Source of the DNA: Kitasatospora sp. MAA19
GTDB lineage: Bacteria; Actinomycetota; Actinomycetes; Streptomycetales; Streptomycetaceae
NCBI RefSeq assembly: GCF_029894125.1
Contig: NZ_JARXYZ010000028.1
Coordinates: 1 to 64,000, forward strand
Direction of reading: 5' to 3'
DNA length: 64,000 nucleotides
Shown here: positions 1 through 8,726 of the stretch, in pieces
Position numbering within the stretch: position 1 is the stretch's first letter
Layout of the letters: each line of letters starts with the position of its first letter
Made by a program: the position numbers and the translations under genes
Notes under the pieces: model-generated
The model's database searches: none
What the model saw: only the letters and a program-made list of their open reading frames with translations
Told to the model about the DNA's origin: nothing

Positions 1-180
1 GGGGGGGCGGCGCGGGCCCCCCCCGCGCGGGGGCGGGGGCGGCGCGCGCCCGCCGCGGGCCGGGGGGGGGCGCGCTGGGGGGGGGGGGGGGGGGGGCGCC
101 CCCCCCCCCCCCCCCCCCACGGCCCACCAACCACCTGCCCCACCCTCCCGCTTCGGGGGCGGGACGCCGGCCCCGGCCGA
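1..180. other. G/C homopolymer tract, probable contig-end artefact
   Basis: Almost pure G and C. A run of 20 G (77-96) followed by CG and a run of 20 C (99-118) forms a perfect inverted repeat. Normal coding-like composition begins after about 120. No gene can be supported from 1 to 300. This looks like an assembly or sequencing artefact at a contig edge rather than biology, because streptomycete telomeres are not built of mononucleotide runs. Confidence 0.6.
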
Positions 181-300
181 CGTCCCGCCCCCGTCAGCGG
201 TTCGCGGTCAGTCGTCGTCGGGGCTGATCGTCGCGTCGAAGCTCGCGTACGTATCCGGCCAGGGGGTCGGGCCGCTCGGTGAGTGGCCCGACCCCGGGGT

Positions 301-1761
301 TCAGAGCGCGCGGCGCAGGAACACGTCCGTGGCGCCGTTGGTGTCGCCCGGCACGAGCGTGCCGTCGTCGGCGGTGAAGAGCACCGTGATGCCGAGGGCG
401 TCGACCGAGGGGCGGTAGGAGCCGCCGGTGCTCTGCGAGCCGTCCCGGGCGACGCTCACCCGCTCGGTGCGCCCGGTCCGCAGGTCGCGGCGGAAGACGT
501 CGGTCTGCTGGTTGGTGTCGCCGGGCACCAGGTTGTCGGCGTCGGAGTCGAAGTACACCCAGCGGTCGTCGAGCGTCATGACGCCGCTGGACGAGGACTT
601 GGTCGTCGTGGTGCCCGGCGGTGTGGCGCTGACCCTGGTGACGGTGCCGGTGGACAACTCGCGGGCGTACACGTCCATGCGGATGTGGCGGGGGCCGTCC
701 CCGCCGCCGAAGACCGGGAGGCCGTACAGGGCGTAGCGGCCGTCGGGGCTGATCCGGCCGTCGAGGCCGGTGCCCCGGAGCTGGCCGGTCTCGTCGAGGC
801 TGGCGCCGACGATCCGGCCGGTGTGCGCGTTCCACACGTAGTACGGGTAGAAGCGGGGGCCGGTCAGTTCGGGCTGGGTGCCGGACTTCGACCGGGACGC
901 CGCCGCCACCTCGGCGGCGTCGGCCGCGTCGGTCAGATCGGCCGGGGTGCCCGCGGCGTCGGCCGTCGCGGCGGTGGAGGGCGCGTCCGGCTGGTCGGCC
1001 GGGAGCAGGTTGCCGGCCCGCGAGGTGAAGCCGACGGTGCTGCCGTCCGCGCTGATCGTCGGCTGGAACGAGTTCTGGTTGGCGGGCGTGCCGTCGGCGC
1101 CGGTGGTGACCAGCCGGGTGGTGTGGGTCCAGCGGTCGGTGACGAAGATGTTGAACTTGCCGCGTCGTCCACCGGGTGCGAGGTCGGTGCGGTCGGAGGA
1201 GTAGGCCACGTAGCGGCCGTCCCAGCTCAGGGTGGGGGAGTAGGCGTTGCGGATCGTCTCGTCGTCGGTCGAGCCGCCGCCGGCGGTGATCAGCTCGGTG
1301 TGGCCGGTCCAGCGGTCGCGGACGAAGATGTCGCTCGGGTGGTTCGGCTGCCCCGGCACCACGTTGGTCGCGGTGGTGCTGAACGCCACGTAGCGGCCGT
1401 CGCCGCTGATCGCCGCGTCGGAGGTCGCCGCGTTCAGCTGGGAGCCGTCGTCGGCGACGCTGACCCGCTCGGTGCGCTTGGTCCAGAGGTCCCGGACGAA
1501 CAGGTCGTCCACGCCGTTGGTGTCGCCGGGCACCAGGTTGCCCGCCGACGAGGAGAAGAGGGCCGAGCGGCCGTCCAGGCTCAGGCCGATCGCGTAGGAG
1601 AAGCCGTCGGGCTGGACTCCCGTCAGCCCCTCGCTCACCCGGGCGGTCTCGCTGATCAGCGGCTTCGCCTCGGCGGCCGGCATCGTGGCACCGGCCACGG
1701 CGGCCGCGACCAGGACGCAGCCGGTGCGGGCCAGCCAACGGCGGGATCGTGCGGTGATCAT
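301..1761 (-). CDS. Secreted PD40/TolB-type beta-propeller protein
   Basis: A 486-residue protein with a signal peptide (residues 1 to about 32, ending AEA before KP). The mature part is built of about six related blades carrying motifs such as GDGRYVAFS, NLVPGDTN and TERVSVADDGSQ, typical of WD40-like/PD40 propellers of actinobacterial exoproteins. Such folds bind ligands or partners; no catalytic residues are evident. The start is the second of two close ATGs, because GGGGAGG lies 6 nt upstream of it but directly abuts the first (1765-1767). It is transcribed divergently from the LysR gene at 1970, which may control it. The specific function is unknown. Confidence 0.75.
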   Translation of the reverse strand: MITARSRRWLARTGCVLVAAAVAGATMPAAEAKPLISETARVSEGLTGVQPDGFSYAIGLSLDGRSALFSSSAGNLVPGDTNGVDDLFVRDLWTKRTERVSVADDGSQLNAATSDAAISGDGRYVAFSTTATNVVPGQPNHPSDIFVRDRWTGHTELITAGGGSTDDETIRNAYSPTLSWDGRYVAYSSDRTDLAPGGRRGKFNIFVTDRWTHTTRLVTTGADGTPANQNSFQPTISADGSTVGFTSRAGNLLPADQPDAPSTAATADAAGTPADLTDAADAAEVAAASRSKSGTQPELTGPRFYPYYVWNAHTGRIVGASLDETGQLRGTGLDGRISPDGRYALYGLPVFGGGDGPRHIRMDVYARELSTGTVTRVSATPPGTTTTKSSSSGVMTLDDRWVYFDSDADNLVPGDTNQQTDVFRRDLRTGRTERVSVARDGSQSTGGSYRPSVDALGITVLFTADDGTLVPGDTNGATDVFLRRAL

Positions 1762-1969
1762 GGACATCCTCCCCAGATGACGGCGCCGGACCATCGACTC
1801 CCCCGTGGTCCGGCTCGGAAAGAGCCAAGCGGCGCCGGGTCCGATGGTCAACGGGGCGAAGCGATCTCGTCCGGAAATACGCCAGGGGTGGTACCGGCCC
1901 GGGAGCCCCTGTCCGAGGGCGTGACCCGGCCCGGCGGGGACCGCCCCGGCACGCTGGCAGAATTGTCCT

Positions 1970-2881
1970 GTGATCGACGCACGACGGCTGCGGACCCTGC
2001 GGGCCGTGGCGGACCACCGCACCGTGACCGCCGCGGCGGCCGCCCTCTACCTGACCCCTTCCGCCGTCTCCCAGCAGCTGGCCGCCCTGGAGCAGGAGAC
2101 CGGCCACCACCTGCTCGCCCGCGAGGGCCGGGGCGTGCGCCTGACCGCCGCGGGGGAGATCCTGCTCGGCCACGCCGACGCCGTGCTCGCCCAGCTGGAG
2201 CGCGCCGAGGCCGACCTCGCCGCCTACAGCGGAGGCGTCTCCGGCGAGGTCACCGTCGCCTCCTTCGCCACCGGCATCGCGCTCGTCCTCGCCCCGGCGA
2301 TCGGGCTGCTGGCCGAGCAGGCGCCCGGAGTCCGGCTCAAGGTGCTGGACGCGGAGGGCGACGCCAGCCTGCCGATGGTCCTGGACGGCCGGGCCGACCT
2401 CGCGGTGGCCGTCGAGTACCGGGGCGCCCCGCGCGCCGACGACGCCCGGCTCACCCGCGTCCCGCTGTACGCCGAACCGTTCGAGGCCGTCCTGCCGCTC
2501 GGCCACCCACTGGCCGCTGAGGCCGGACCGCTCGCCGTCGCCGCGCTGGCCGACGAGCGGTGGATCGGCCCCTACCCGGGCAACCCCTGCCACGACGTGG
2601 TGCTGCTGGCCTGCGAGCACGCCGGCTTCCAGCCGCGCCTGGTGCACTCCTCGGACGACTTCCGGGCCGTCGTCGCGCTCGCCTCGGCGGGCGCCGGCGT
2701 CGCCCTCGTGCCGCGCTCGGCGCTGCGCGGCGTCGACCTCGGCCGGATAGCCGTCCGGCCGGTCGACAGCGAACTCGCCACCCGTCGCGTCTTCGCCGCC
2801 GTCCGGGCCGGCGCGGACGGGCACCCGTTGATCCGTCCGGTGCTGGACGCCCTCGCCGAGGCGGCCGCGGCGGGCGCCTGA
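1970..2881 (+). CDS. LysR-family transcriptional regulator
   Basis: A 303-residue LysR-type regulator starting at GTG. Residues about 1-60 form the winged helix-turn-helix (AAAALYLTPSAVSQQLAALE). Residues about 90-295 form the effector-binding domain, with the usual late motif AGAGVALVPRSAL. The length is normal for the family. LysR proteins commonly regulate a divergent neighbour and themselves, so the propeller gene at 301-1761 is the first candidate target. The intergenic space is about 208 bp. No effector can be inferred. Confidence 0.88.
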   Translation: MIDARRLRTLRAVADHRTVTAAAAALYLTPSAVSQQLAALEQETGHHLLAREGRGVRLTAAGEILLGHADAVLAQLERAEADLAAYSGGVSGEVTVASFATGIALVLAPAIGLLAEQAPGVRLKVLDAEGDASLPMVLDGRADLAVAVEYRGAPRADDARLTRVPLYAEPFEAVLPLGHPLAAEAGPLAVAALADERWIGPYPGNPCHDVVLLACEHAGFQPRLVHSSDDFRAVVALASAGAGVALVPRSALRGVDLGRIAVRPVDSELATRRVFAAVRAGADGHPLIRPVLDALAEAAAAGA

Positions 2882-2913
2882 GGCTCGGGGGTGTGTCCTA
2901 GGGCTGGACAGGC

Positions 2914-3600
2914 CTAGGCGGGTCGGGGCGTCGCCAGCGTCCCGTTGACGACCACCCGGAACATCCAGGACAGCCGCTCCTCCGGCGCCCCGGACACCAG
3001 GTCCTCGCCCAGTGCGGCGATCCTCGGGTACGAGGCGGCGGGTGCCGCGCGGAGCGCCTCGGTGAGCGCGCCCTGCTCCTCCTCCGCCTGCTCGCCCTGC
3101 CGGGCGGACTGCTCGGCGGCGGTGGCGGTGGCCGTCTGCAGCAGCACGTCCACCCCCCAGGCCGCCTGCTCGTCCGGCACACCGCCCTCGTGCAGCAGTG
3201 CCAGCACCGCCTCCACCAGGGCCAGGTAGTGGGGCCCGGACGGCCGCGCCACCAGCGCGGCGTGCGCCAGCGCCGGATGCCGGAACAGCACCCGGGTACA
3301 GGAGTTGAGGACGGCGGCCAAGCGCTCCCGCCAGTCCCCGGCCGCCGTCACCGGGCTCAGGTCCACCTCCCCGAGGAACTCCTCCAGGATCGCGGCGTGC
3401 AGCTCCGCCGCGTTGGCCACGTACACGTAGAGCGAGGCCGGCCCGGTGTCCAGCTCCTGCGCCGGCCGCCGCATGGTCACCCGCTGCAGCCCCTCCGCCT
3501 CCAACAGCCGTACGGCGGCGGCGACGATCACCTCATGACTCAGCGCGGGCTTCGCCGGCCGCTCACGGCGGCTGCGGGGTCGGGCGGGGGAGGTCGTCAT
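2914..3600 (-). CDS. TetR/AcrR-family transcriptional regulator
   Basis: A 228-residue regulator. Residues about 18-70 form the TetR helix-turn-helix (LSHEVIVAAAVRLLEAEGL, then TGPASLYVYVANAAEL). The C-terminal half resembles the tetracycline-repressor type ligand domain. The recognition region reads MRRPAQELDTG where relatives usually have MRxLAxELG; the Pro in the turn region is unusual. The gene converges on the LysR gene (33 bp between stops). No exporter sits next to it, so its target is unknown. A MITE-like element lies directly upstream (3613-3787) and may affect its promoter. Confidence 0.85.
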   Translation of the reverse strand: MTTSPARPRSRRERPAKPALSHEVIVAAAVRLLEAEGLQRVTMRRPAQELDTGPASLYVYVANAAELHAAILEEFLGEVDLSPVTAAGDWRERLAAVLNSCTRVLFRHPALAHAALVARPSGPHYLALVEAVLALLHEGGVPDEQAAWGVDVLLQTATATAAEQSARQGEQAEEEQGALTEALRAAPAASYPRIAALGEDLVSGAPEERLSWMFRVVVNGTLATPRPA

Positions 3601-3612
3601 GCCGCCAGCCTA

Positions 3613-3787
3613 GGGCGTGTCTGACAATTCCCGCCGGGCGTGCGGCGTCTGGGCACGCACCTCGCCGCGTTGTCGTCGGTCGCCGATGGCCCCCAGCCTT
3701 CGGCCGGGAGGTGCCCCCATCCTTCGCCTTGCGATGCACGCACCCAGACGCCGCACGCTGATCCGACGCGAATTGTCAGACACGCCC
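3613..3787. mobile_element. 175-bp MITE-like element with perfect 18-bp terminal inverted repeats
   Basis: The left end GGGCGTGTCTGACAATTC (3613-3630) and the right end (3770-3787) are exact reverse complements. A second internal inverted pair, CGTGCGGCGTCTGGG near 3639 and its complement near 3742, lies inside. The element is too short to code for a transposase, so it would be non-autonomous. It sits 13 bp upstream of the tetR start. A degenerate solo copy of the terminus occurs at 48269-48286. Confidence 0.65.
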
Positions 3788-3826
3788 GTGCGACCACGTT
3801 CGTGACGAACGAGTTCGCCGAAACGG

Positions 3827-3865
3827 CGCCGCCGTGCCGCCCGGGGGTCGGGCGGCACGGCGGCG
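3827..3865 (-). terminator. Strong hairpin, terminator of the 3923-7924 gene
   Basis: Perfect 16-bp G/C-rich stem (3827-3842 with 3850-3865) and a 7-nt loop, starting about 58 bp downstream of the minus-strand stop at 3923. It has no clear U-tract, which is usual for streptomycetes. Confidence 0.7.
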
Positions 3866-3922
3866 TTAACGGTCGTTCAGGGTTGTGCAGGGTTGTTCGG
3901 AGTCATCCGGGATCGTCCGGGG

Positions 3923-6900
3923 TCAGGCCGTGAAGTAGCCGTTCAGGTCGGCGATCACGTGTGCGTCACCCCAGTGGTTGAAGAGCGTCACCCGGCCGTC
4001 CACCACCGGGACGACGACCAGGTTGGCCCTGGTCTGCCCGGCCGTGAAGTTGAGGTTCGACACGTCCGGACGGGCGGTGCCGTGCGGGTAGACGATCAGG
4101 TGGCTGGCCGCCGTCGGCTCGGTGACCGTGACGTTCAGGACCACGGCGGTCACGCCGGTGGCCGGCACGCCCTCGATCGCGGTCACCGGCAGGCTGACGA
4201 TGCCGCCGGAGCCCACCGTCCCGGCCCGGGCGCCGACACCGTTGCGGGTGTCCAGCAGCCGGACCGGGGTGGTCGGGGAGAAGGCCGAGCCGGAGTCCCC
4301 GTAGTAGCCGGTGACGTCGGCGATCAGGTCGACCGAGCCGGCGTTGTTGCGCAGGTCGATCTTCCCGTTCACCACCGGCACCGTGACCAGGTTGGCGACG
4401 ATCTGTCCGGCCTCGAAGTTGAGGTTGGAGACGTCCGGCAGCGGCCGGCCGTCCGGGTAGACCGTCAGGTGCCCGGCCGAGGTCGGCTCCACGGCGGTGA
4501 CGTTCATGACGACGGCGGTGACGCCCGTCGTCGGCACGCCCTTGACGCCGGCCACCTGCAGGCTGACCACGCCGCCCGGGCCGACCCGCTCGGCGGGGGC
4601 GCCGGTGCCGTCCCGGGTGTCCAGGAAGCGCGCCGGCGTGATCGTCGTCAGCGCGGAGCCGGTGGCCCCGTCGGTGTAGTAGCCGGTGACGTCGGCGATC
4701 AGGTCGACCGAGCCGGCGTTGTTGCGCAGGTCGACCTTCCCGTTCACCACCGGCACCGTCACCAGGTTCGGGACGATCTGTCCGGCCTCGAAGTTGAGGT
4801 TGGAGACGTCCGGCAGCGGCCGGCCGTCCGGGTAGACCGTCAGGTGCCCGGCCGAGGTCGGCTCCACGGCGGTGACGTTCATGACGACGGCGGTGACGCC
4901 CGTCGTCGGCACGCCCTTGACGCCGGCCACCTGCAGGCTGACCACGCCGCCCGGGCCGACCCGCTCGGCGGGGGCGCCGGTGCCGTCCCGGGTGTCCAGG
5001 AAGCGCGCCGGCGTGATCGGGACGAACCGGCTCTTCGTCGGGGCGGCGGGGGCGGTGACGGTGAAGGCGTTGGGGAGCGAGACCCCGTAGACGCCGTCGA
5101 GCTCGACGCCGTAGCTTCCCGGCTGCAGGCCGTTGGTGTCGAGCAGCACGTCGAGCGCGGTGCCGTCGGCGTTCACGGAGAGCGTCTCCATCAGCGGCGA
5201 CCTGCCGGAGGGGCCGTTGCCCACCAGCTTCGCCTTCCTGCCCAAGTGGAGCCCCTTACCGTGGATCACGGCCTGGACCCTCGTCCCGGCGGCGCCGCTG
5301 GACGGGCTGACCGAGGTCAGGGACGTCTGCGGGCGCGGCACCGGGCAGGCGGAGTCGCAGACGCCCTGCATGCTGTACTCGACGGGCGTGCCAGCCGTGG
5401 CGCTGCTCAGGATCAGCACGGCCTGCTCGGCCTGCGAGTCGGAGGAGCACCGGCCTCCGAACGCCCCGTAGTTGGCGCTGCACTGGTAGCCGTAGTCGCC
5501 GCTCCACCGGGAGTCCCGGAGCAGGCGCAGCCTCGGGATGTCGATCGGGCCGGTGGCACTGCTGGTGCCGACCACGGCGAAGGACTGGTTGGCCTTCATG
5601 TCGATCACCGCGCAGTAGGCGGTCGAGTCGTCGGTGAGCACCCTGCTGCGCTGCGGGAAGCCCTCGACGGCGATTTGGTTCGCGGCGCACTCGGGCGCCC
5701 AGCCCGCGGCCGTGTGGACCTTCCAGGCGTCCACGCTGGTGCGGATCGGCTTGTCCGTGTACCCGGAGGCGAGCACGACCGCGGTGTACGAGCCCGCGCC
5801 GGTGAGCTGGCAGGCGCTGCCGAACTGGGTGCAGAGCGGCTTGCCCTCGATGTCCACCACGCTGAGCAGCGCGTTCTTGCCGTACGCGCCGTCCGAGGTC
5901 CGGACGCCCAGCGCGTACTTGTCGCTGCTCGCGGCGGTGACCCGGACGCATCGGGCGTCCAGCGCCGAGGTCAGGTCGAAGGAGATGCCGGGGCCGCCGA
6001 CCGTGGTCGAGGTCGGGGTCAGGCAGTTCGCACTCGGCGAGATGTCGTGCCGGGCGAGCCGGTACGTGTCAGCCCCGCCCGAGCCGTTCAGCAGCGCGGT
6101 GTACGGGACGTTGGCGGCCAGTCGGCAGGTACTGGCCGAGTTCCCGCCCGCGACCCCCGTGCAGACCGGGGCGCCGGCCGCGTCGAACACCGTCAGCTCG
6201 GCGTTGAGCTGGTTCTTGAGGTTGGCGTAGTCGATCAGCTCGGTGGTGGAGTGCTTGTCCGCCGGCAGGCTCAGGCAGGCCTGCGGTGCGGCCGCGGTCA
6301 GCGGGACCTCGACACCCCAGGTGCCGTCGAACCCGCTCTGCGGCCACGCGGTGCAGCCACCGGCCTCCTCGGTCCGGTGGACCACCAGCCCGTAGGCCTT
6401 GGACGGCGTGCCGGTCAGCACCGCACGGAACGGGACGGTGCCGGTCAGCTTGCAGGTGGTGGACGAGCCACGGCTGATCTCGCACTGCTTGGCCCCCGAG
6501 GCGTCGAGGACCTGCGCGTCGACCGTCGCGCCGTCGGCGGGCGGCCGGTTGAGCAGGTAGACGCCCTTGCCGGAGGCGGTCGGCAGGGTCAGGCAGAGCT
6601 GCTGGCCCGGCCCGCCGAAGGTGCCCGTGGCCGGACCGGCCGTCAGGCCGGTGTCGTTGGCCGCGACGCAGCCCCGGGTCTCCTTGGCCGAGTGGAAGGC
6701 CATGCCGAACGTGCCGAGCGGGGGCACGTACGCGTCGACGGCCCAGGTGTAGTCACCCGGCGTCAGGTCGCAGGCGCCCTGCGCGCAGGGTTCCCCCAGC
6801 GAGGTGCCGTCGGCCGTGAACAGCTTGCCGGGGACGGAGCCGTCGTTCTTGACCGGGCCGAAGCCGTACCGTGCGGACTCCGGGACTCGCAGCGTCCGGC

Positions 6901-7924
6901 ACCGCGTGGTGGAGGTCAGGTCCGGGGAAACACCGTACGCCTGGGGCTCGACCAGCGTGCAGCCCTCCGGGTGGGAGAGCCGTGCCGTGGAGACGTCGTA
7001 CGTCAGGGCCGCGCCGTTGTAGCGCTGGACGGTGATCCGGAACGGCGCGGTGCCGGTGAGCGGGCAGTCGGGGTAGGTCCCCTTGCCGCAGACCTGGGCA
7101 CCCGTGGCGTCGTAGACGACGGGAGTGACGCCCGGCTGGGTGGCATCGGTGCGGAGCACGTCACCGGCGGAGAGGCCGTTCACCTGGTAGCAGTCACCGG
7201 CCGAGCCGAGCGCCAGGGAACCGTGGAAGACGGTCGGGGCGCCCAGGGCGAGGTCGGTGGCGCCGACCGCCCGGCAGGCCGTGGTGGACTGCAGCGGCAG
7301 GTACGAGAGCGCGAGACCGGTCGGCGAACCGGTGACGGTGCCGACCTTCAGCGTGTACGTGCCCGCCTGGGTGGTGGCGCACCGCAGGACCTTGTTGCTG
7401 TCCCAGCTCGGGCCGACCGGGTCGTCGCAGCTCACGGTGGTGCCGTCCGGCGCGACCACGGTCGGGAGGATCGAACCCTGGGTGGTGACGATCTGCACGA
7501 GCAGCAGGTCCTTCTGCTGCGGCAGGGTGAGGCTGAAGGCGGCGGTCGCGCTCTGGTCGAGGGTGCAGCTCGCTACCGTGTTGGGCTGCAGCGTCGCGGG
7601 GCACGGGCCGCTCGGGTCGGCCTGCCGGAGTTCGTGGGCGGCGGCCTCCTGGTCGGCCTTCCGGTCCGGTGGGGCGGCGGCCTTGGTGTCCGTGCCCGCG
7701 CTCGGGCTGGCGTTCGGACTCGCGCTCGGTTCCGCGCTCGGCTCCGCCGCAGCGCCCGCCTGCGGCGAGGCGGTCGGTGTCGGCGGCGCCCCCACGGCCT
7801 GGGCCGGTCCGGCCTGGCCCACCAGGCCGGCCAGGACCGCCAGCAACAGGGCCCCGGAGGCGGCTGCTCGGCCGCCGCCTCCTCGTCTCCGTCGTACTCG
7901 TCTGCCGATCGGCAGCACGTTCAT
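3923..7924 (-). CDS. Large secreted repeat protein, about 1333 residues
   Basis: A secreted protein with an N-terminal signal region (RRVRRRRGGGGRAAASGALL, then a hydrophobic run ending PAQA) and a Pro/Ala/Ser-rich linker. Roughly 850 residues of repeated Cys-containing modules follow, each with segments like CxLTGTVPFRAVL and DASGAxxC, so disulphide-stabilised beta modules are likely. An IPT/TIG-like segment (TSVSPSSGAAGTRVQAVIHG) precedes three copies of a domain of about 125 residues beginning ITPARFLDTRDGTGAP and ending IADVTGYY. Two of these copies are nearly identical in DNA. The start ATG at 7924 follows GGGGGGAG; an upstream in-frame extension looks non-coding. It is probably a cell-surface or matrix adhesin-like protein. 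Function unknown. Confidence 0.78.
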   Translation of the reverse strand: MNVLPIGRRVRRRRGGGGRAAASGALLLAVLAGLVGQAGPAQAVGAPPTPTASPQAGAAAEPSAEPSASPNASPSAGTDTKAAAPPDRKADQEAAAHELRQADPSGPCPATLQPNTVASCTLDQSATAAFSLTLPQQKDLLLVQIVTTQGSILPTVVAPDGTTVSCDDPVGPSWDSNKVLRCATTQAGTYTLKVGTVTGSPTGLALSYLPLQSTTACRAVGATDLALGAPTVFHGSLALGSAGDCYQVNGLSAGDVLRTDATQPGVTPVVYDATGAQVCGKGTYPDCPLTGTAPFRITVQRYNGAALTYDVSTARLSHPEGCTLVEPQAYGVSPDLTSTTRCRTLRVPESARYGFGPVKNDGSVPGKLFTADGTSLGEPCAQGACDLTPGDYTWAVDAYVPPLGTFGMAFHSAKETRGCVAANDTGLTAGPATGTFGGPGQQLCLTLPTASGKGVYLLNRPPADGATVDAQVLDASGAKQCEISRGSSTTCKLTGTVPFRAVLTGTPSKAYGLVVHRTEEAGGCTAWPQSGFDGTWGVEVPLTAAAPQACLSLPADKHSTTELIDYANLKNQLNAELTVFDAAGAPVCTGVAGGNSASTCRLAANVPYTALLNGSGGADTYRLARHDISPSANCLTPTSTTVGGPGISFDLTSALDARCVRVTAASSDKYALGVRTSDGAYGKNALLSVVDIEGKPLCTQFGSACQLTGAGSYTAVVLASGYTDKPIRTSVDAWKVHTAAGWAPECAANQIAVEGFPQRSRVLTDDSTAYCAVIDMKANQSFAVVGTSSATGPIDIPRLRLLRDSRWSGDYGYQCSANYGAFGGRCSSDSQAEQAVLILSSATAGTPVEYSMQGVCDSACPVPRPQTSLTSVSPSSGAAGTRVQAVIHGKGLHLGRKAKLVGNGPSGRSPLMETLSVNADGTALDVLLDTNGLQPGSYGVELDGVYGVSLPNAFTVTAPAAPTKSRFVPITPARFLDTRDGTGAPAERVGPGGVVSLQVAGVKGVPTTGVTAVVMNVTAVEPTSAGHLTVYPDGRPLPDVSNLNFEAGQIVPNLVTVPVVNGKVDLRNNAGSVDLIADVTGYYTDGATGSALTTITPARFLDTRDGTGAPAERVGPGGVVSLQVAGVKGVPTTGVTAVVMNVTAVEPTSAGHLTVYPDGRPLPDVSNLNFEAGQIVANLVTVPVVNGKIDLRNNAGSVDLIADVTGYYGDSGSAFSPTTPVRLLDTRNGVGARAGTVGSGGIVSLPVTAIEGVPATGVTAVVLNVTVTEPTAASHLIVYPHGTARPDVSNLNFTAGQTRANLVVVPVVDGRVTLFNHWGDAHVIADLNGYFTA
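4301..5019. repeat. Two near-identical tandem copies, period 375 bp
   Basis: The stretch 4301-4644 recurs at 4676-5019 almost base for base, for example GTAGTAGCCGGTGACGTCGG at both starts, with only a few substitutions. It encodes the FLDTRDGTG...IADVTGYY domain of the secreted protein above. A third, diverged copy lies at about 3923-4300. The identity implies a recent duplication or ongoing gene conversion. Confidence 0.9.
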
Positions 7925-8077
7925 CTGCTCCCCCCACCTTGGGCCGTTCGTGCTCACAGAAAAGGTCACACATGTGATCGAGCGGGCGGAGTCTAGCGGG
8001 ACGCATACGCATCGTGCCATCGGATACCGACACCCCGACCGGCCGCCCCCGCACCCGGCCCTGACAGTGCGTCGGGG

Positions 8078-8287
8078 CTATGCCGGGGTGGGCTCGGGCG
8101 GGGTGCTGAACTGGTCGAGCAGGCCCTGGAGGCCGTTGGGGCCGAACATCAGGTTCAGGTTGGCGGCGGAGGCTGCGGCCGAGGCCGCGCTGCGGGGGAA
8201 GAGGGCGTGCTCGTAGGCGGCGAGGGCGGCTTCGGGGTCGCCGGGGTGGTTGGCGAGGGCCTTGCCGAGTTCGGCGCCGTCGAGCAT
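8078..8287 (-). pseudogene. C-terminal fragment of an FAD-dependent aromatic monooxygenase
   Basis: Sixty-nine codons matching the extreme C-terminus of TetX/PHBH-like FAD monooxygenases. They begin at the AMLDGAELG helix that follows the FAD-binding GD/GAN region and end with FGPNGLQGLLDQF. The Rossmann fold and active site (about 330 residues upstream) are absent. Sequence similarity stops exactly where the ACP fragment on the other strand begins (8288-8293), so this is a recombination relic. The family acts on polyketide and other aromatic substrates; this piece cannot be active. Confidence 0.65.
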
Positions 8288-8292
8288 GGCGA

Positions 8293-8541
8293 GTCACCCT
8301 GAAGAAGCTCACCGAGCTGCTCCGCGAGTGCGCGGGCGAGGAGGAGCCGGGCCTCCTCGACGGCGACATCCTCGACACGCCGTTCGCCGAGCTCAACTAC
8401 GACTCGGTGGCGGTGCTCCAGGTCACCGGCCTGATCGAGCGGGAGTGCGAGGTCCAGCTCGCCGAGGAGACCGTCGCCGAGGCCGACACCCCGCGGATCC
8501 TGCTGCGCTTCATCAACGAGAGCCTGAGCACCACCGTTTGA
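8293..8541 (+). pseudogene. Type II polyketide acyl carrier protein lacking a start codon
   Basis: The frame reads VTLKKLTELLRECAGEEEPG and continues through ELNYDSVAVLQ (phosphopantetheine Ser in DSV) to an end at INESLSTTV. That is a nearly full-length aromatic-polyketide ACP of about 82 residues. No ATG or GTG occurs in this frame at or before residue 1. The nearby ATG (8286) is in another frame, one base out. The gene therefore appears cut at its first codons by the join with the monooxygenase fragment. It could still be read from a CTG (8299), but no ketosynthase or other PKS gene is nearby, so a dead remnant is more likely. Confidence 0.65.
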
Positions 8542-8554
8542 TCCGCCGCGATCG

Positions 8555-8591
8555 GCGAGGGACCGGCCGGTTCACCCGGCCGGGCCCTCGC
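8555..8591 (+). terminator. Hairpin downstream of the ACP fragment
   Basis: A 16-bp stem with one mismatch (8555-8570 with 8576-8591) and a 5-nt loop, 14 bp after the ACP stop. It suits termination of the former ACP operon. Confidence 0.6.
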
Positions 8592-8726
8592 GGCTGTCCG
8601 CGCCCTCGTGCGGCCTCGCCCGGCTTTCCGTTCCGCGCCCGGCGCCGGCGCGCGCGAAGGGGCCCCCGGGGCCGGGCCGGCTCCCGGTGTTCTCAACTGC
8701 CGCGGCCCGTGCCGCTGGTTCCGCTG

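Noticed and set aside
4301..5019. Repeat array considered as CRISPR
   Set aside because: The repeats are 344-bp coding domains, not short repeats with unique spacers. No CRISPR array is visible in the window.
7966..7977. TCACACATGTGA as a CRP-type site upstream of the secreted repeat protein
   Set aside because: The half-sites are only 2 bp apart instead of the CRP spacing of 6, and the motif is not repeated elsewhere in the window.
3893..7996. Very long open frame on the plus strand opposite the secreted repeat protein
   Set aside because: It mirrors the true gene, is Arg/Gly-rich with no domain or ribosome site, and arises from G/C codon bias.
8078..8541. Active type II polyketide cluster
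   Set aside because: Only an ACP without a start and a monooxygenase tail are present; there is no ketosynthase, cyclase or other PKS gene nearby.
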